18,202 nucleotides of DNA from JASBZA01 sp964345295 (GTDB lineage: Bacteria > Bacillota > Clostridia > Saccharofermentanales > Fastidiosipilaceae), in contig CAYFQG010000026.1 of the NCBI GenBank assembly GCA_964345295.1, forward strand, positions 1 through 18,202, read 5' to 3'. A model generated the notes under the pieces. It saw nothing but the letters and a program-made list of their open reading frames with translations. It did not search any database and was not told the origin of the DNA. Within the stretch, counting starts at the first letter, position 1; each line of letters opens with the position of its first letter. Positions 1 to 7,366 of the stretch are shown piece after piece. Position numbers and translations under genes: made by a program.

Positions 1-767
1 GAAGATTTATGCCGGAACCGAAAAGATGCAAAACGCTATCAGGTAGGCAAGGCCTATTAGACCTTATCCGTCTATGGCAAAGAGTCCGGTTATTTTTACG
101 ATATTGATTAGGATACGATTTTAAGAACCATGGGTGATATCGAGTCCGAATTATTTATAGAAGAAAAAATCGGTGAATTTGTTTTACAGGACATGATTAT
201 AGGCACAATAAGAATCTGGGAAATTTGGACTATAGCGAAGAAGACTACGAAGATTTGGCCGACAAGGTTTCATCGGGCATTATCATTAATAAGACTAAAA
301 ATGACACCCGTGACTACCATTATGAGATTACCTGCTTGGAGGAAATTGCGATTAAGGCCCTGAGCCCGGGGATTAACGATCCCAATACGGCTATTTTGTG
401 TATACAGAAAATCGGTATCCTTTTAGGAAAACTTTTTTCGACCGAGAACAATTACGTGATTTTGGCTGAAGACGATACGGTTAAACTGGTTTATAACGGT
501 TATTCGCCTATGGAAGAGATGTACCTGACCTTTAAGCAGATTCTTTTTTACGGCAGAGAAGACATGCTGGTCTCTCAAGCCATACTTAAAAGCCTTTTTA
601 TGATTTATTTGGCCAGTTGCGATCGTGTTTATGATGACATTAGAGAATTCTTTGATTACTGCTATAAAACCTGCATGGAAAACTGCCAAAGCGAAATGGA
701 CAAAGAAAGAATTCAGAGCATCTATCACAGCTTTTACAAGGGAAAAGAGAAGACTTTAGCGAATTAG
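1..767 (+). pseudogene. DUF2254 membrane protein, decayed 3' part (two in-frame stops plus frameshift)
   Basis: The 3' half, from about 204 to 767, encodes a segment with IAIKALSPGINDP, which matches the conserved core of DUF2254 predicted membrane proteins (family usually ...ALRALSPGINDP.TA). Upstream, a different frame (codons starting at 1, 4, 7...) reads SGYFYDID, then DTILRT, then IGEFVLQDMIIG, which resembles the SGY..xID..L and GDFV..G..L stretch that precedes that core in the family. This upstream frame is broken by TAG at 58-60 and TAG at 109-111. A frame change, consistent with loss of one base, is needed between about 195 and 215 to join both parts. The longest open piece starts with TTG at 225 and has no obvious ribosome binding site. 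The N-terminal membrane part lies outside the window. Function of the family is unknown to me. A sequencing error could explain one lesion but hardly all three. Confidence 0.72.
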
Positions 768-778
768 GCCTTCATCCC

Positions 779-807
779 TTGACAAAAAATAGCCCCTATT
801 CTAAACT
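779..807 (+). promoter_or_regulatory. Sigma-A promoter of tRNA-Trp
   Basis: A perfect -35 TTGACA (779-784) is followed after 17 bp by TAAACT (802-807, four of six bases of TATAAT). Transcription would begin near 814, a few bases ahead of the mature tRNA 5' end at 821. The spacer holds the small inverted repeat AATAG-CCC-CTATT (788-800). Confidence 0.7.
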
Positions 808-820
808 TTCACTTGCTCTT

Positions 821-895
821 AGGGGAGTGGCTCAACGGTAGAGCAACGGTCTCCAAAACCGTCGGTTGCGGGTTCAAATCCTGTCTCCCCTGCCA
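821..895 (+). tRNA. tRNA-Trp (anticodon CCA)
   Basis: A complete cloverleaf can be folded by hand. The acceptor stem is AGGGGAG (821-827) with CTCCCCT (885-891). The D stem is GCTC (830-833) with GAGC (841-844). The anticodon stem is ACGGT (846-850) with ACCGT (858-862), and its loop CTCCAAA places anticodon CCA at 853-855. The T arm has stem 868-872/880-884 with two G-U pairs and loop TTCAAAT. The discriminator is G892 and the CCA end (893-895) is encoded. CCA reads UGG, so this is a tryptophan tRNA. It has its own promoter and terminator and stands alone. Confidence 0.97.
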
Positions 896-899
896 GACT

Positions 900-941
900 A
901 GCAGCAATCTCAGTAGACAGTTCGGGGTTGCTGCTTTTTTT
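900..941 (+). terminator. Intrinsic terminator of tRNA-Trp
   Basis: AGCAGCAATCTC (900-911) pairs with GGGGTTGCTGCT (924-935), giving a stem of about 12 pairs including two G-U pairs and a 12-nt loop. It runs directly into seven T residues (935-941). It begins five bases after the tRNA CCA end and separates the tRNA from murE. Confidence 0.9.
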
Positions 942-961
942 ATGTTCGGCAACGAGCCAAG

Positions 962-970
962 TGCTATAAT
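962..970 (+). promoter_or_regulatory. Extended -10 promoter ahead of murE
   Basis: TGCTATAAT is a perfect extended -10 element (TGn plus TATAAT at 965-970). No good -35 is present at the expected distance, which is normal for extended -10 promoters. Predicted start near 977 gives a leader of about 45 nt with ribosome binding site GGGGAAGGA (about 1006-1014) before the murE ATG at 1023. Confidence 0.65.
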
Positions 971-1022
971 TTAACTTCAATAAGATTTAACGACATAGCA
1001 AATTCGGGGAAGGATTATTAAG

Positions 1023-2630
1023 ATGACAACGTCTCATGATATAGAAAACAAAGAGCTTAAAACACACGAATTAAAGGCCCTGATTACTTACGTGGAAGTC
1101 CTTAAAGAGAAGGGTCTTCTGGTTCGGTCGGACCTTAAAAACCTGGATCAGGCAGACGTATTAGACATCACCTATGACTCTAGAAACGTCAAAGAAGGGA
1201 CCTTGTTTTTTTGTAAAGGCCGCCACTTTAAAAAAGAGTTCTTAGAAGATGCAATAAGCCGCGGTACTTTGGCCTATATTGCCGAAGACGATTACGGCAT
1301 AGAAGATAAGCCTTTTATTCAGGTGACCGATGTTCGATTGGCCATGAGCTTAATAGGCGATTATCACTTTGACCATCCGGGGCAAAAGCTCACGATGGTC
1401 GGTATTACCGGAACCAAGGGCAAGACCACGACCGCCTTTTTTATGAAAGCCATCTTGGATGCCTATTTGAAGTCGCAAGGCCTGGGTCAAGCGGGTATTA
1501 GCTCTTCCGTGGAGTATTTTGACGGTGTGGACGGTGTCGATGCGACCAACACGACGCCCGAAGCCATTGAGCTCCAGCGTGTTTTGGCCAGAGCCGTAGC
1601 CCACGGAACCCAATATATGGTTCTGGAGATTTCCAGCCAGGCTTTAAAATACAACCGCGTGGATTACCTGGATTTCGATTATGGAGTCTTTCTGAACATT
1701 GTCCCCGACCATATCAGTCCTATCGAGCACCCGACCTTCGAGGACTACTTTGAGGCAAAATTAAAGCTCTTCAGCCAAAGTAAAGTAGCGGTTATTAATA
1801 AGGACATGGACCACTACGACCGCGTTTTGGCCGAGGCTAAGAAGTGTGAGCGTTACTTGGAGTTCTCTATTGAAAATGCCGGAGCCGAGTATCAGGCTAA
1901 GAATACGGAATACGGCCTACATACCACGCGTTTTACCCTCGATGTAGACGGTAAAGAAGAAGCCTTCAGCCTGTCTATACCGGGAGCTTTCCAAATTTAC
2001 GACGCTTTGGCGCCTATCAGTATTGCCCTTGATATGGGTATTCCGGTAGAGATTATAAGAGAAGCCATTAGGCCGGTCAGAGTTCCGGGCCGCTGGGAGA
2101 CCTTCACCAGCCAAGACGGCCTCTTAACTATTATTGTCGACTTTGCCCACTCGGGTTTTTCGATTAATACGGTCTTATCCATGGCCAGAGAGTTTGCCCC
2201 CGAAGACTATCTGATTTCGGTCTTCGGAGCTTACGGTAAGGTCGAGTCCAGGCGCCCCGACATGGGCCGGGCGGCCGGCAAGTACTCCGATAAGATTATT
2301 CTGACTTCCAGTAATCCGGACCGGGAGCCTGTGGCCAAAATTAACGCCGAATTAGGCTCTTATATCGATGAGACCGGCACGCCCTATGAAAGTATAGCCG
2401 ACAGGCGTAAGGCCTTTTACAGGGCTTTAGAGCTTCGCAAGAAGGACCAAAGGACCATCATCTGTCTCTTGGGCCAAGGTTCCGAGACAACCCAGCTCAT
2501 TATGGGCCAATATACGCCCTATCCCATCGATGCCGTTTTGGCCAAAGAAGCTATGGAGGCTTATGACAAGGGCGAGTTGGAAGAGCTTTTTGCCAAGTAT
2601 AAGGACCTGCCTTCACCTTTGGAGATTTAA
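1023..2630 (+). CDS. murE: MurE-like UDP-N-acetylmuramyl-tripeptide synthetase
   Basis: Mur ligase of 535 residues, expected to add the third stem-peptide amino acid to UDP-MurNAc-L-Ala-D-Glu in the cytoplasm using ATP. The N-terminal domain (about 20-115) carries ITYDSRNVKEGTLFFCKG, typical of MurE. The central ATPase domain has the P-loop GITGTKGKTTT (127-137), TTPEAIELQ (177-185), LEISSQAL (201-208) and a candidate carbamoylated lysine, K246, in YFEAKLKLF. The C-terminal domain has GRWE (356-359) and a degenerate substrate motif SSNPDRE (429-435) in place of DNPR of diaminopimelate enzymes or DNPA-like lysine enzymes; GQGSE (484-488) stands for GKGxE. The amino acid added therefore cannot be read from sequence. 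It lies away from any other mur gene and leads a transcript with rnhA. The family is clear, the exact substrate is not; a paralogue acting on another Mur substrate is possible. Confidence 0.85.
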   Translation: MTTSHDIENKELKTHELKALITYVEVLKEKGLLVRSDLKNLDQADVLDITYDSRNVKEGTLFFCKGRHFKKEFLEDAISRGTLAYIAEDDYGIEDKPFIQVTDVRLAMSLIGDYHFDHPGQKLTMVGITGTKGKTTTAFFMKAILDAYLKSQGLGQAGISSSVEYFDGVDGVDATNTTPEAIELQRVLARAVAHGTQYMVLEISSQALKYNRVDYLDFDYGVFLNIVPDHISPIEHPTFEDYFEAKLKLFSQSKVAVINKDMDHYDRVLAEAKKCERYLEFSIENAGAEYQAKNTEYGLHTTRFTLDVDGKEEAFSLSIPGAFQIYDALAPISIALDMGIPVEIIREAIRPVRVPGRWETFTSQDGLLTIIVDFAHSGFSINTVLSMAREFAPEDYLISVFGAYGKVESRRPDMGRAAGKYSDKIILTSSNPDREPVAKINAELGSYIDETGTPYESIADRRKAFYRALELRKKDQRTIICLLGQGSETTQLIMGQYTPYPIDAVLAKEAMEAYDKGELEELFAKYKDLPSPLEI

Positions 2631-2649
2631 TGCCCCGGGCCTTGCATCA

Positions 2650-2658
2650 TGTTAGAAT
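2650..2658 (+). promoter_or_regulatory. Possible extended -10 promoter ahead of rnhA
   Basis: TGTTAGAAT fits TGn-TATAAT with one mismatch, in the 77-nt gap between murE and rnhA. No -35 is seen. The start point would fall inside the 14-bp tandem repeat. Weak, could be chance. Confidence 0.25.
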
Positions 2659-2692
2659 GAAGAGCAAGGAATGAAGAGCAAGGAATGAAGAC
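2655..2692 (+). repeat. 14-bp tandem repeat, about 2.7 copies
   Basis: The unit GAATGAAGAGCAAG occurs at 2655-2668 and identically at 2669-2682, followed by a partial copy GAATGAAGA (2683-2691). Each full unit holds an ATG and, one frame on, a TGA, so the array encodes overlapping mini-ORFs. It ends just before the rnhA ribosome binding site. Confidence 0.9.
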
Positions 2693-2695
2693 TTG

Positions 2696-2701
2696 AAGGA
2701 G
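2696..2701 (+). promoter_or_regulatory. Ribosome binding site deciding the rnhA start
   Basis: AAGGAG lies six bases before TTG at 2708-2710. An upstream in-frame TTG at 2693 would overlap this site and has none of its own, so 2708 is the better start. Confidence 0.75.
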
Positions 2702-2707
2702 AATAAT

Positions 2708-3175
2708 TTGGCCCAAGCAAAGAAGACAAAAGTAGAGCTATATACGGACGGTGCATGCTCCGGCAACCCCGGTGTGGGCGGCTGGGCAGCTATTTTGGTC
2801 TATGGACCGGCCGAGAAAGAACTGGTGGGAGCCGTAGGACAAACGACCAACAACCGCATGGAAATGACGGCGGTGATAGAAGGTCTTAAAGCCCTGAAGC
2901 ACCCCTGTGATGTGACCATTTATTCGGACTCGGCTTACGTCGTCAACGCCATCAGGCAAAATTGGCTTCGTAACTGGAAGAAAAAAGGCTGGCTTAATGC
3001 GTCCAAGCAACCCGTAGCTAACCGTGATCTCTGGGAAGAGTTAGACCGGCTCATGGGCATTCATGAGACGACCTTCATTAAGGTCAAGGGCCATTCCGAC
3101 CACGACTACAATAATCGCTGTGATGCTTTGGCAGTTGCAGCGGTCGATCGCTATAAGAAGGAACATAATCTGTGA
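2708..3175 (+). CDS. rnhA: Ribonuclease HI
   Basis: Cleaves the RNA strand of RNA-DNA hybrids, removing R-loops and primers. The 155-residue product (from TTG 2708) is a full-length RNase HI with all catalytic residues in order: D14 in YTDGACSGNPG, E52 in NNRMEM, D74 in YSDSAYV and D139 in RCDALA, plus the flexible-loop H129 in VKGHS. Spacing matches E. coli D10/E48/D70/H124/D134 closely. The basic handle region around 85-100 (NWLRNWKKKGW) is present, so this is the E. coli-like type and lacks the N-terminal hybrid-binding domain of some Bacillota enzymes. The stop codon overlaps the start of the next gene (GTGA), indicating translational coupling. Confidence 0.96.
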   Translation: MAQAKKTKVELYTDGACSGNPGVGGWAAILVYGPAEKELVGAVGQTTNNRMEMTAVIEGLKALKHPCDVTIYSDSAYVVNAIRQNWLRNWKKKGWLNASKQPVANRDLWEELDRLMGIHETTFIKVKGHSDHDYNNRCDALAVAAVDRYKKEHNL

Positions 3176-3711
3176 GAAAAGAAGAAATTATTGCAAGCGA
3201 AGATATATTCGACGGTAAAGTTATCCATGTAAAACGGCACAGAGTTTTGGCCAAAAGTAAGGAGGCCAGCCGTGAGGTGGTCTACCATATGGGAGGCGCC
3301 TCGGTGGTTCCCGTAGACCGTGAGGGACGCATTTATCTGGTTCGTCAGTACCGGATTGCCTATGACGAGTTTTTGTGGGAAATTCCCGCCGGCAAGATTG
3401 ATCCGGGTGAAGAGCCATTGGAAACTGCTCGCCGTGAGTTGGAAGAAGAGTGCGGTCTGGTTTCATCCGATCTGGAATTTCTTACCGTGATGTATCCCAG
3501 CCCGGGCTATACGTCGGAGAAGATATCGATTTATCTAGCCAGGGACTTGGAGCAGGGACATCAGCATTTGGATCCCGATGAGGATTTAGAAATCGGCTTA
3601 TTTAGTTTCGATGAAATTCAATCCATGATTGCTGACCGGGAGATTAAGGATGCCAAATCTTTGGTAGGCCTTCTCATGGCCAAAGAAAAGTTGCAGGGAT
3701 TAGATGACTAA
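3172..3711 (+). CDS. nudF: Nudix hydrolase, ADP-ribose pyrophosphatase type
   Basis: Probably hydrolyses ADP-ribose to AMP and ribose 5-phosphate with Mg2+, clearing a reactive NAD breakdown product. The 179-residue protein has a perfect Nudix box, G74-x5-E80-x7-R88-E-L-x-E-E-x-G-L96. The preceding VRQYRIAYDEFLWEIPAGK and the following YPSPGYTSE are typical of the NudF/ADPRase subfamily. The start is GTG at 3172, overlapping the rnhA stop by four bases (GTGA), with AAGGA at about 3158-3162 as ribosome binding site inside rnhA. Its own end overlaps ftsK by eight bases. Substrate assignment rests on subfamily resemblance; other nucleoside diphosphate derivatives are possible. Confidence 0.88.
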   Translation: MRKEEIIASEDIFDGKVIHVKRHRVLAKSKEASREVVYHMGGASVVPVDREGRIYLVRQYRIAYDEFLWEIPAGKIDPGEEPLETARRELEEECGLVSSDLEFLTVMYPSPGYTSEKISIYLARDLEQGHQHLDPDEDLEIGLFSFDEIQSMIADREIKDAKSLVGLLMAKEKLQGLDD

Positions 3712-6451
3712 GTCTAAACAGGATACATACAATGAATTAGTGGGACTGATTTACCTCTTGGCGGGGGTATTTTTGGCTGTGGCTTTTTATGTACCCCAGG
3801 TCAATTCGGGTCCTTTAGGCCGCTTCCTTCTTAGTATCAGCAAGGCCTTGGTGGGACCGGTTGCCCTGGTTTTTCCCTTTATTCTTTTTATTATGTCCCT
3901 TTCTATGTTCCTCCAGGAAGTTTTTCAAGCCAGGAAAATCCGTGTGAATCACGTCTACCTTCTTCTCATTGTTTGTGCTGCACTTATACACAGTTTTAGT
4001 ACCGACCTGAGAACCGTGACGGCTTTGACAGAAGACCGGGCAGGCGAAAAGACCGCTACCATGCTGATTTCGGTTTTGGCCAAAGCGTCCATTGACCCGA
4101 CGGCTTATCCTAGTTTAAACGGAGCGAGTTTAGGCGGCATCTTGGGCGGCTTGGTTGCTATGGGGCTGCAGCGTATTACCGGTGAATTCGGTGCTCAAGC
4201 TATCCTTATCACAGCCCTGGTGGCGGAGGCCATGGTCTTAGGTAATTTCTCCATCTCCAGGATTTTCTTAGGCATAGCGCATATCTTCCAAAAGTTTTTC
4301 TCCGCTATCGGGTCCTGGGTAGGTTGCGTTTCGGATAGCCTCTATGACATGACCCGTTCTAAAAGGGAGACTGTTGAGTCCGATGATAGGAGTGTATTGG
4401 ATACAGTTGAAGATATTCCTTTTGATATTGATAGCAAGCCTTCCGCACCTAAGAAAAAATCCGGTTCGACCGGTTCCATGCGAGACCTCTTATTAGAAGA
4501 AAGTCGCTCGAATCCTGATGAAACCGTTGCGGATACAGGCAGGCAAAAGGACTATTTTATCCACGGTTTAGACGACATAGAAGAAACACCGGTAATGAAT
4601 ACTTCTAATGCTACTGTGTCGACATCTTCTAAAGAAACATTGAGAACACCTGATTTTGACCTCCTGGGCTTACCTAAGGAGAAGAAAGAACAAGTCCAAT
4701 ATTTTGATCTCTTGGGTGAAGAAGAGAAGGAGACTTCAGCGAAAGCTTTGGCCGAATCATCTGTCCGACCAATTGAGGAAGAAGAGACTCCCCGTAAGCA
4801 GGCGGATATTATTGTGTCGCCCGCTCCTGCCGCTTCGGATGAATCGCCTAAACTTGATTTCGGTGCTGATGAAGACGGTATGAATAGTGAAGGCGATCAG
4901 GCAGGACAAGAATCGTCTGACGATGACGAGGATATTCCGGATCTTTTGGAAGAAGCGGAAGAGCAGAAGCCCTATGAGTTCCCGCCTATTACGCTGCTCC
5001 AGCCCAGACCGGTTATTAACAGTACATCCAATGCCAAACGCATAAGAGATTTGGCCCAGAAATTAGAAGATACCTTAGAAAGCTTCGGCGTCAATGCCAA
5101 GGTGGTTTATATCACGACAGGTCCTTCCATTACCCGTTTTGAGTTGAAGCCGGGTCCCGGTGTGAAAATCAGCCGTATCGTGAGCTTGTCGGATGATATT
5201 GCTTTGGCCCTGGCAGCAACTACGGTTCGTATTGAGGCGCCTATACCGGGTAAGTCTGCGGTCGGTATTGAGATACCCAATCCCGAGACCGCTATGGTCG
5301 GTTTAAGGTCGCTTTTAGAAGATGAGAACTACCAGAGTAAGGAAGCGCCTTTGCTGGTACCTCTGGGCAGAGATATCCCCGGCCAGCCGATTTTCTGTGA
5401 CTTAAGTAAGATGCCCCACCTCCTTATCGCCGGTGCGACCGGTTCCGGTAAATCGGTTTGTATCAACACGATTTTGTTGAGCCTTCTTTATAGGTGTTCG
5501 CCCAAAGAGTTAAAGCTGATTTTGGTAGACCCTAAGGTCGTAGAGTTATCTATTTACGACGGCATTCCGCATCTTTTGGCCCCGGTCGTGACCGACCCTA
5601 AGAAAGCCGCCAACACCTTAAACTGGGCTGTGGAAGAGATGAACAACCGCTACAAGGCGTTCGCGGAACACCATGTCCGTGACATGCAAGGCTATAACGA
5701 ATTAGCGGAAAAAGAAGGAAGGACCAAGCTTCCTTACGTTGTCCTGGTTATCGACGAGTTATCCGACCTCATGGCGACGGCGGCCAGAGAGGTGGAAGAA
5801 TCCATCTCGCGCTTGACGGCCATGGCTCGTGCGGCCGGCATCCACCTGGTCATTGCGACCCAAAGGCCTTCCGTGGACGTTATTACCGGTGTTATTAAGG
5901 CCAACGTACCTTCTCGTATCGCCTTTGCGGTTTCGTCTCAGGTGGACTCCAGGACCATTTTGGACGGATCCGGTGCCGAGAAGTTACTGGGTAAGGGTGA
6001 TATGCTTTATGCACCCCAATCCGCCTCCAAGGCCATCCGTGGTCAGGGCGCCTTTGTCGATGACCATGAAGTAGAAAATGTCATTTCCTTCTTAAGGGCT
6101 CAAAATCTGCGCGGTTATACGAAGGAAGAAGCCGAAAAAATCATGTCAACGCCATCTCCCGGTGTGGATACGGGCGGCAGTATGGCCGAGCCGGACGAAG
6201 ACGAGCTCTTGCCGGAAGCGGTTCAATTGATTCTGGAGCAAGGCTATGCCTCGGTATCCTTGTTACAACGAAGACTTAATATTGGCCACCCCAGAGCCGG
6301 GCGCTTGATAGACGCCATGGAGATGAAGGGCTATGTCGGGCCTCATGAAGGTAGCAAACCCAGAAAGGTGCTCTTGACCATGTCCGAGTGGGCCATTATC
6401 CAAGCGCAAGAAGCAGCGGAGCATGAGGCGGACGAGGAAGTTACTTTTTAG
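3704..6451 (+). CDS. ftsK: FtsK/SpoIIIE family DNA translocase
   Basis: Septum-anchored hexameric motor that pumps chromosomal DNA out of the closing division plane. The 915-residue protein has an N-terminal membrane domain with about four to five hydrophobic segments (near 12-30, 48-71, 82-97, 143-157, 163-180). An acidic low-complexity linker follows (about 210-430). The alpha/beta motor region starts at about 435; it contains Walker A GATGSGKS (577-584), Walker B VIDEL (682-686) and ATQRPSVDVITG downstream. A C-terminal winged-helix gamma domain (about 832-900, LLPEAVQLILEQGYASVSLLQRRL region) reads polarity sequences. The linker repeats FDLLG at 318-322 and 334-338. Start ATG overlaps the Nudix gene by eight bases. 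FtsK versus SpoIIIE cannot be told from sequence; no sporulation gene is nearby. Ends with TAG, and a second in-frame stop TAA follows two codons on. Confidence 0.96.
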   Translation: MTKSKQDTYNELVGLIYLLAGVFLAVAFYVPQVNSGPLGRFLLSISKALVGPVALVFPFILFIMSLSMFLQEVFQARKIRVNHVYLLLIVCAALIHSFSTDLRTVTALTEDRAGEKTATMLISVLAKASIDPTAYPSLNGASLGGILGGLVAMGLQRITGEFGAQAILITALVAEAMVLGNFSISRIFLGIAHIFQKFFSAIGSWVGCVSDSLYDMTRSKRETVESDDRSVLDTVEDIPFDIDSKPSAPKKKSGSTGSMRDLLLEESRSNPDETVADTGRQKDYFIHGLDDIEETPVMNTSNATVSTSSKETLRTPDFDLLGLPKEKKEQVQYFDLLGEEEKETSAKALAESSVRPIEEEETPRKQADIIVSPAPAASDESPKLDFGADEDGMNSEGDQAGQESSDDDEDIPDLLEEAEEQKPYEFPPITLLQPRPVINSTSNAKRIRDLAQKLEDTLESFGVNAKVVYITTGPSITRFELKPGPGVKISRIVSLSDDIALALAATTVRIEAPIPGKSAVGIEIPNPETAMVGLRSLLEDENYQSKEAPLLVPLGRDIPGQPIFCDLSKMPHLLIAGATGSGKSVCINTILLSLLYRCSPKELKLILVDPKVVELSIYDGIPHLLAPVVTDPKKAANTLNWAVEEMNNRYKAFAEHHVRDMQGYNELAEKEGRTKLPYVVLVIDELSDLMATAAREVEESISRLTAMARAAGIHLVIATQRPSVDVITGVIKANVPSRIAFAVSSQVDSRTILDGSGAEKLLGKGDMLYAPQSASKAIRGQGAFVDDHEVENVISFLRAQNLRGYTKEEAEKIMSTPSPGVDTGGSMAEPDEDELLPEAVQLILEQGYASVSLLQRRLNIGHPRAGRLIDAMEMKGYVGPHEGSKPRKVLLTMSEWAIIQAQEAAEHEADEEVTF

Positions 6452-6482
6452 CGTTAAGATTTAAAACCAAGGAGGTCTGAAG

Positions 6483-7364
6483 ATGGAAGAAGAAAAAGTT
6501 TTGGGACAGATTCTGGACGGCAAAGAAATCAGCCGCAAGGTGAAAGAAGAAGTGCTTTCAGAGGTGAACCGACTTTTAGCAGAAGGCCACAGGCGGCCTA
6601 CTTTGGCCGTCATCTTGCTAGGAGAAGACCCGGCGTCCGCTATATATGTCAATAATAAGAAAAAGGCATGTGCCCGTTACGGCATTAACAGTAAGTCCTA
6701 TGAACTTCCGGCTTCTACAAGTAAAGACGAACTCCTAAAGCTCTTAGATGAACTTAATGCAGACGATGAAGTAGACGGTATTTTGCTCCAGCTTCCCTTG
6801 CCGGATCAGCTCCACCGAGAAGAAAATCTCTTTTTGGAGCGGATTAATCCCGATAAGGATGTGGACGCTTTTCATCCGGTAAGTATCGGGCGGCTTAACT
6901 TGAACCTGCCCGGTCCCAGACCCTGCACACCGGCCGGCATCATGAGGCTTTTGGAAGAAACGGGCGAGGACTTAGACGGCAAGCTGGCTCTGGTTCTAGG
7001 CCGCTCCAATACAGTCGGCAAGCCCTTGATCCAACTGCTGTTGCAAAAAAATTGCACGGTTATTTCGACACATTCACACACTAAGAATCTAGAAGACCTG
7101 ACCCGTCAGGCCGATATCTTGATTGCTTCGGTAGGACAACTTGGTTTTGTTACGGCCGATATGGTAAAAGAAGGTGCCATCGTAATGGATGTAGGTATCA
7201 ACCGCCTGGAATCAGGCAAAGTTCGGGGCGATGTGGATTTTAAGGAGGTCCGGCCTAAAGCCTCCTGGATTACCAAGGTACCGGGCGGAGTCGGTCCTAT
7301 GACCATTGCCATGCTTTTGGTCAATACTTTGGACTGCTATAAATTAAGAGAATTCGGAGAATAG
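6483..7364 (+). CDS. folD: Bifunctional methylenetetrahydrofolate dehydrogenase/cyclohydrolase
   Basis: Interconverts 5,10-methylene-, 5,10-methenyl- and 10-formyl-tetrahydrofolate with NADP(H), supplying one-carbon units for purine and fMet-tRNA synthesis. The 293-residue protein is full length. Catalytic residues line up with E. coli at a constant offset of five: Y55 and K59 in YVNNKKKAC, Q103 in LLQLPLP, D126 in DKDVDAF. The Rossmann part has VLGRSNTVGKP (171-181), and the C-terminal signature PGGVGPMTIAML (267-278) is intact. The family's usual DVDGF reads DVDAF here, a mild change. A near-perfect ribosome binding site AAGGAGGTCT (6469-6478) precedes the ATG, so this gene is probably translated strongly and independently of ftsK. 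Ends with TAG, two bases before cinA. Confidence 0.97.
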   Translation: MEEEKVLGQILDGKEISRKVKEEVLSEVNRLLAEGHRRPTLAVILLGEDPASAIYVNNKKKACARYGINSKSYELPASTSKDELLKLLDELNADDEVDGILLQLPLPDQLHREENLFLERINPDKDVDAFHPVSIGRLNLNLPGPRPCTPAGIMRLLEETGEDLDGKLALVLGRSNTVGKPLIQLLLQKNCTVISTHSHTKNLEDLTRQADILIASVGQLGFVTADMVKEGAIVMDVGINRLESGKVRGDVDFKEVRPKASWITKVPGGVGPMTIAMLLVNTLDCYKLREFGE

Positions 7365-7366
7365 CC

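Noticed and set aside
58..111. TAG read as a sense codon (stop-codon recoding)
   Set aside because: Intact ftsK and folD end with TAG at the family's expected length, and the remnant also needs a frameshift to be joined, so decay explains it better.
942..1022. T-box or other riboswitch leader for murE
   Set aside because: Only about 45 nt lie between the predicted start point and the ATG, with no T-box sequence and no antiterminator fold; the upstream hairpin belongs to tRNA-Trp.
2693..2707. Upstream TTG start of rnhA
   Set aside because: It overlaps the AAGGAG that serves TTG 2708 and has no ribosome binding site of its own.
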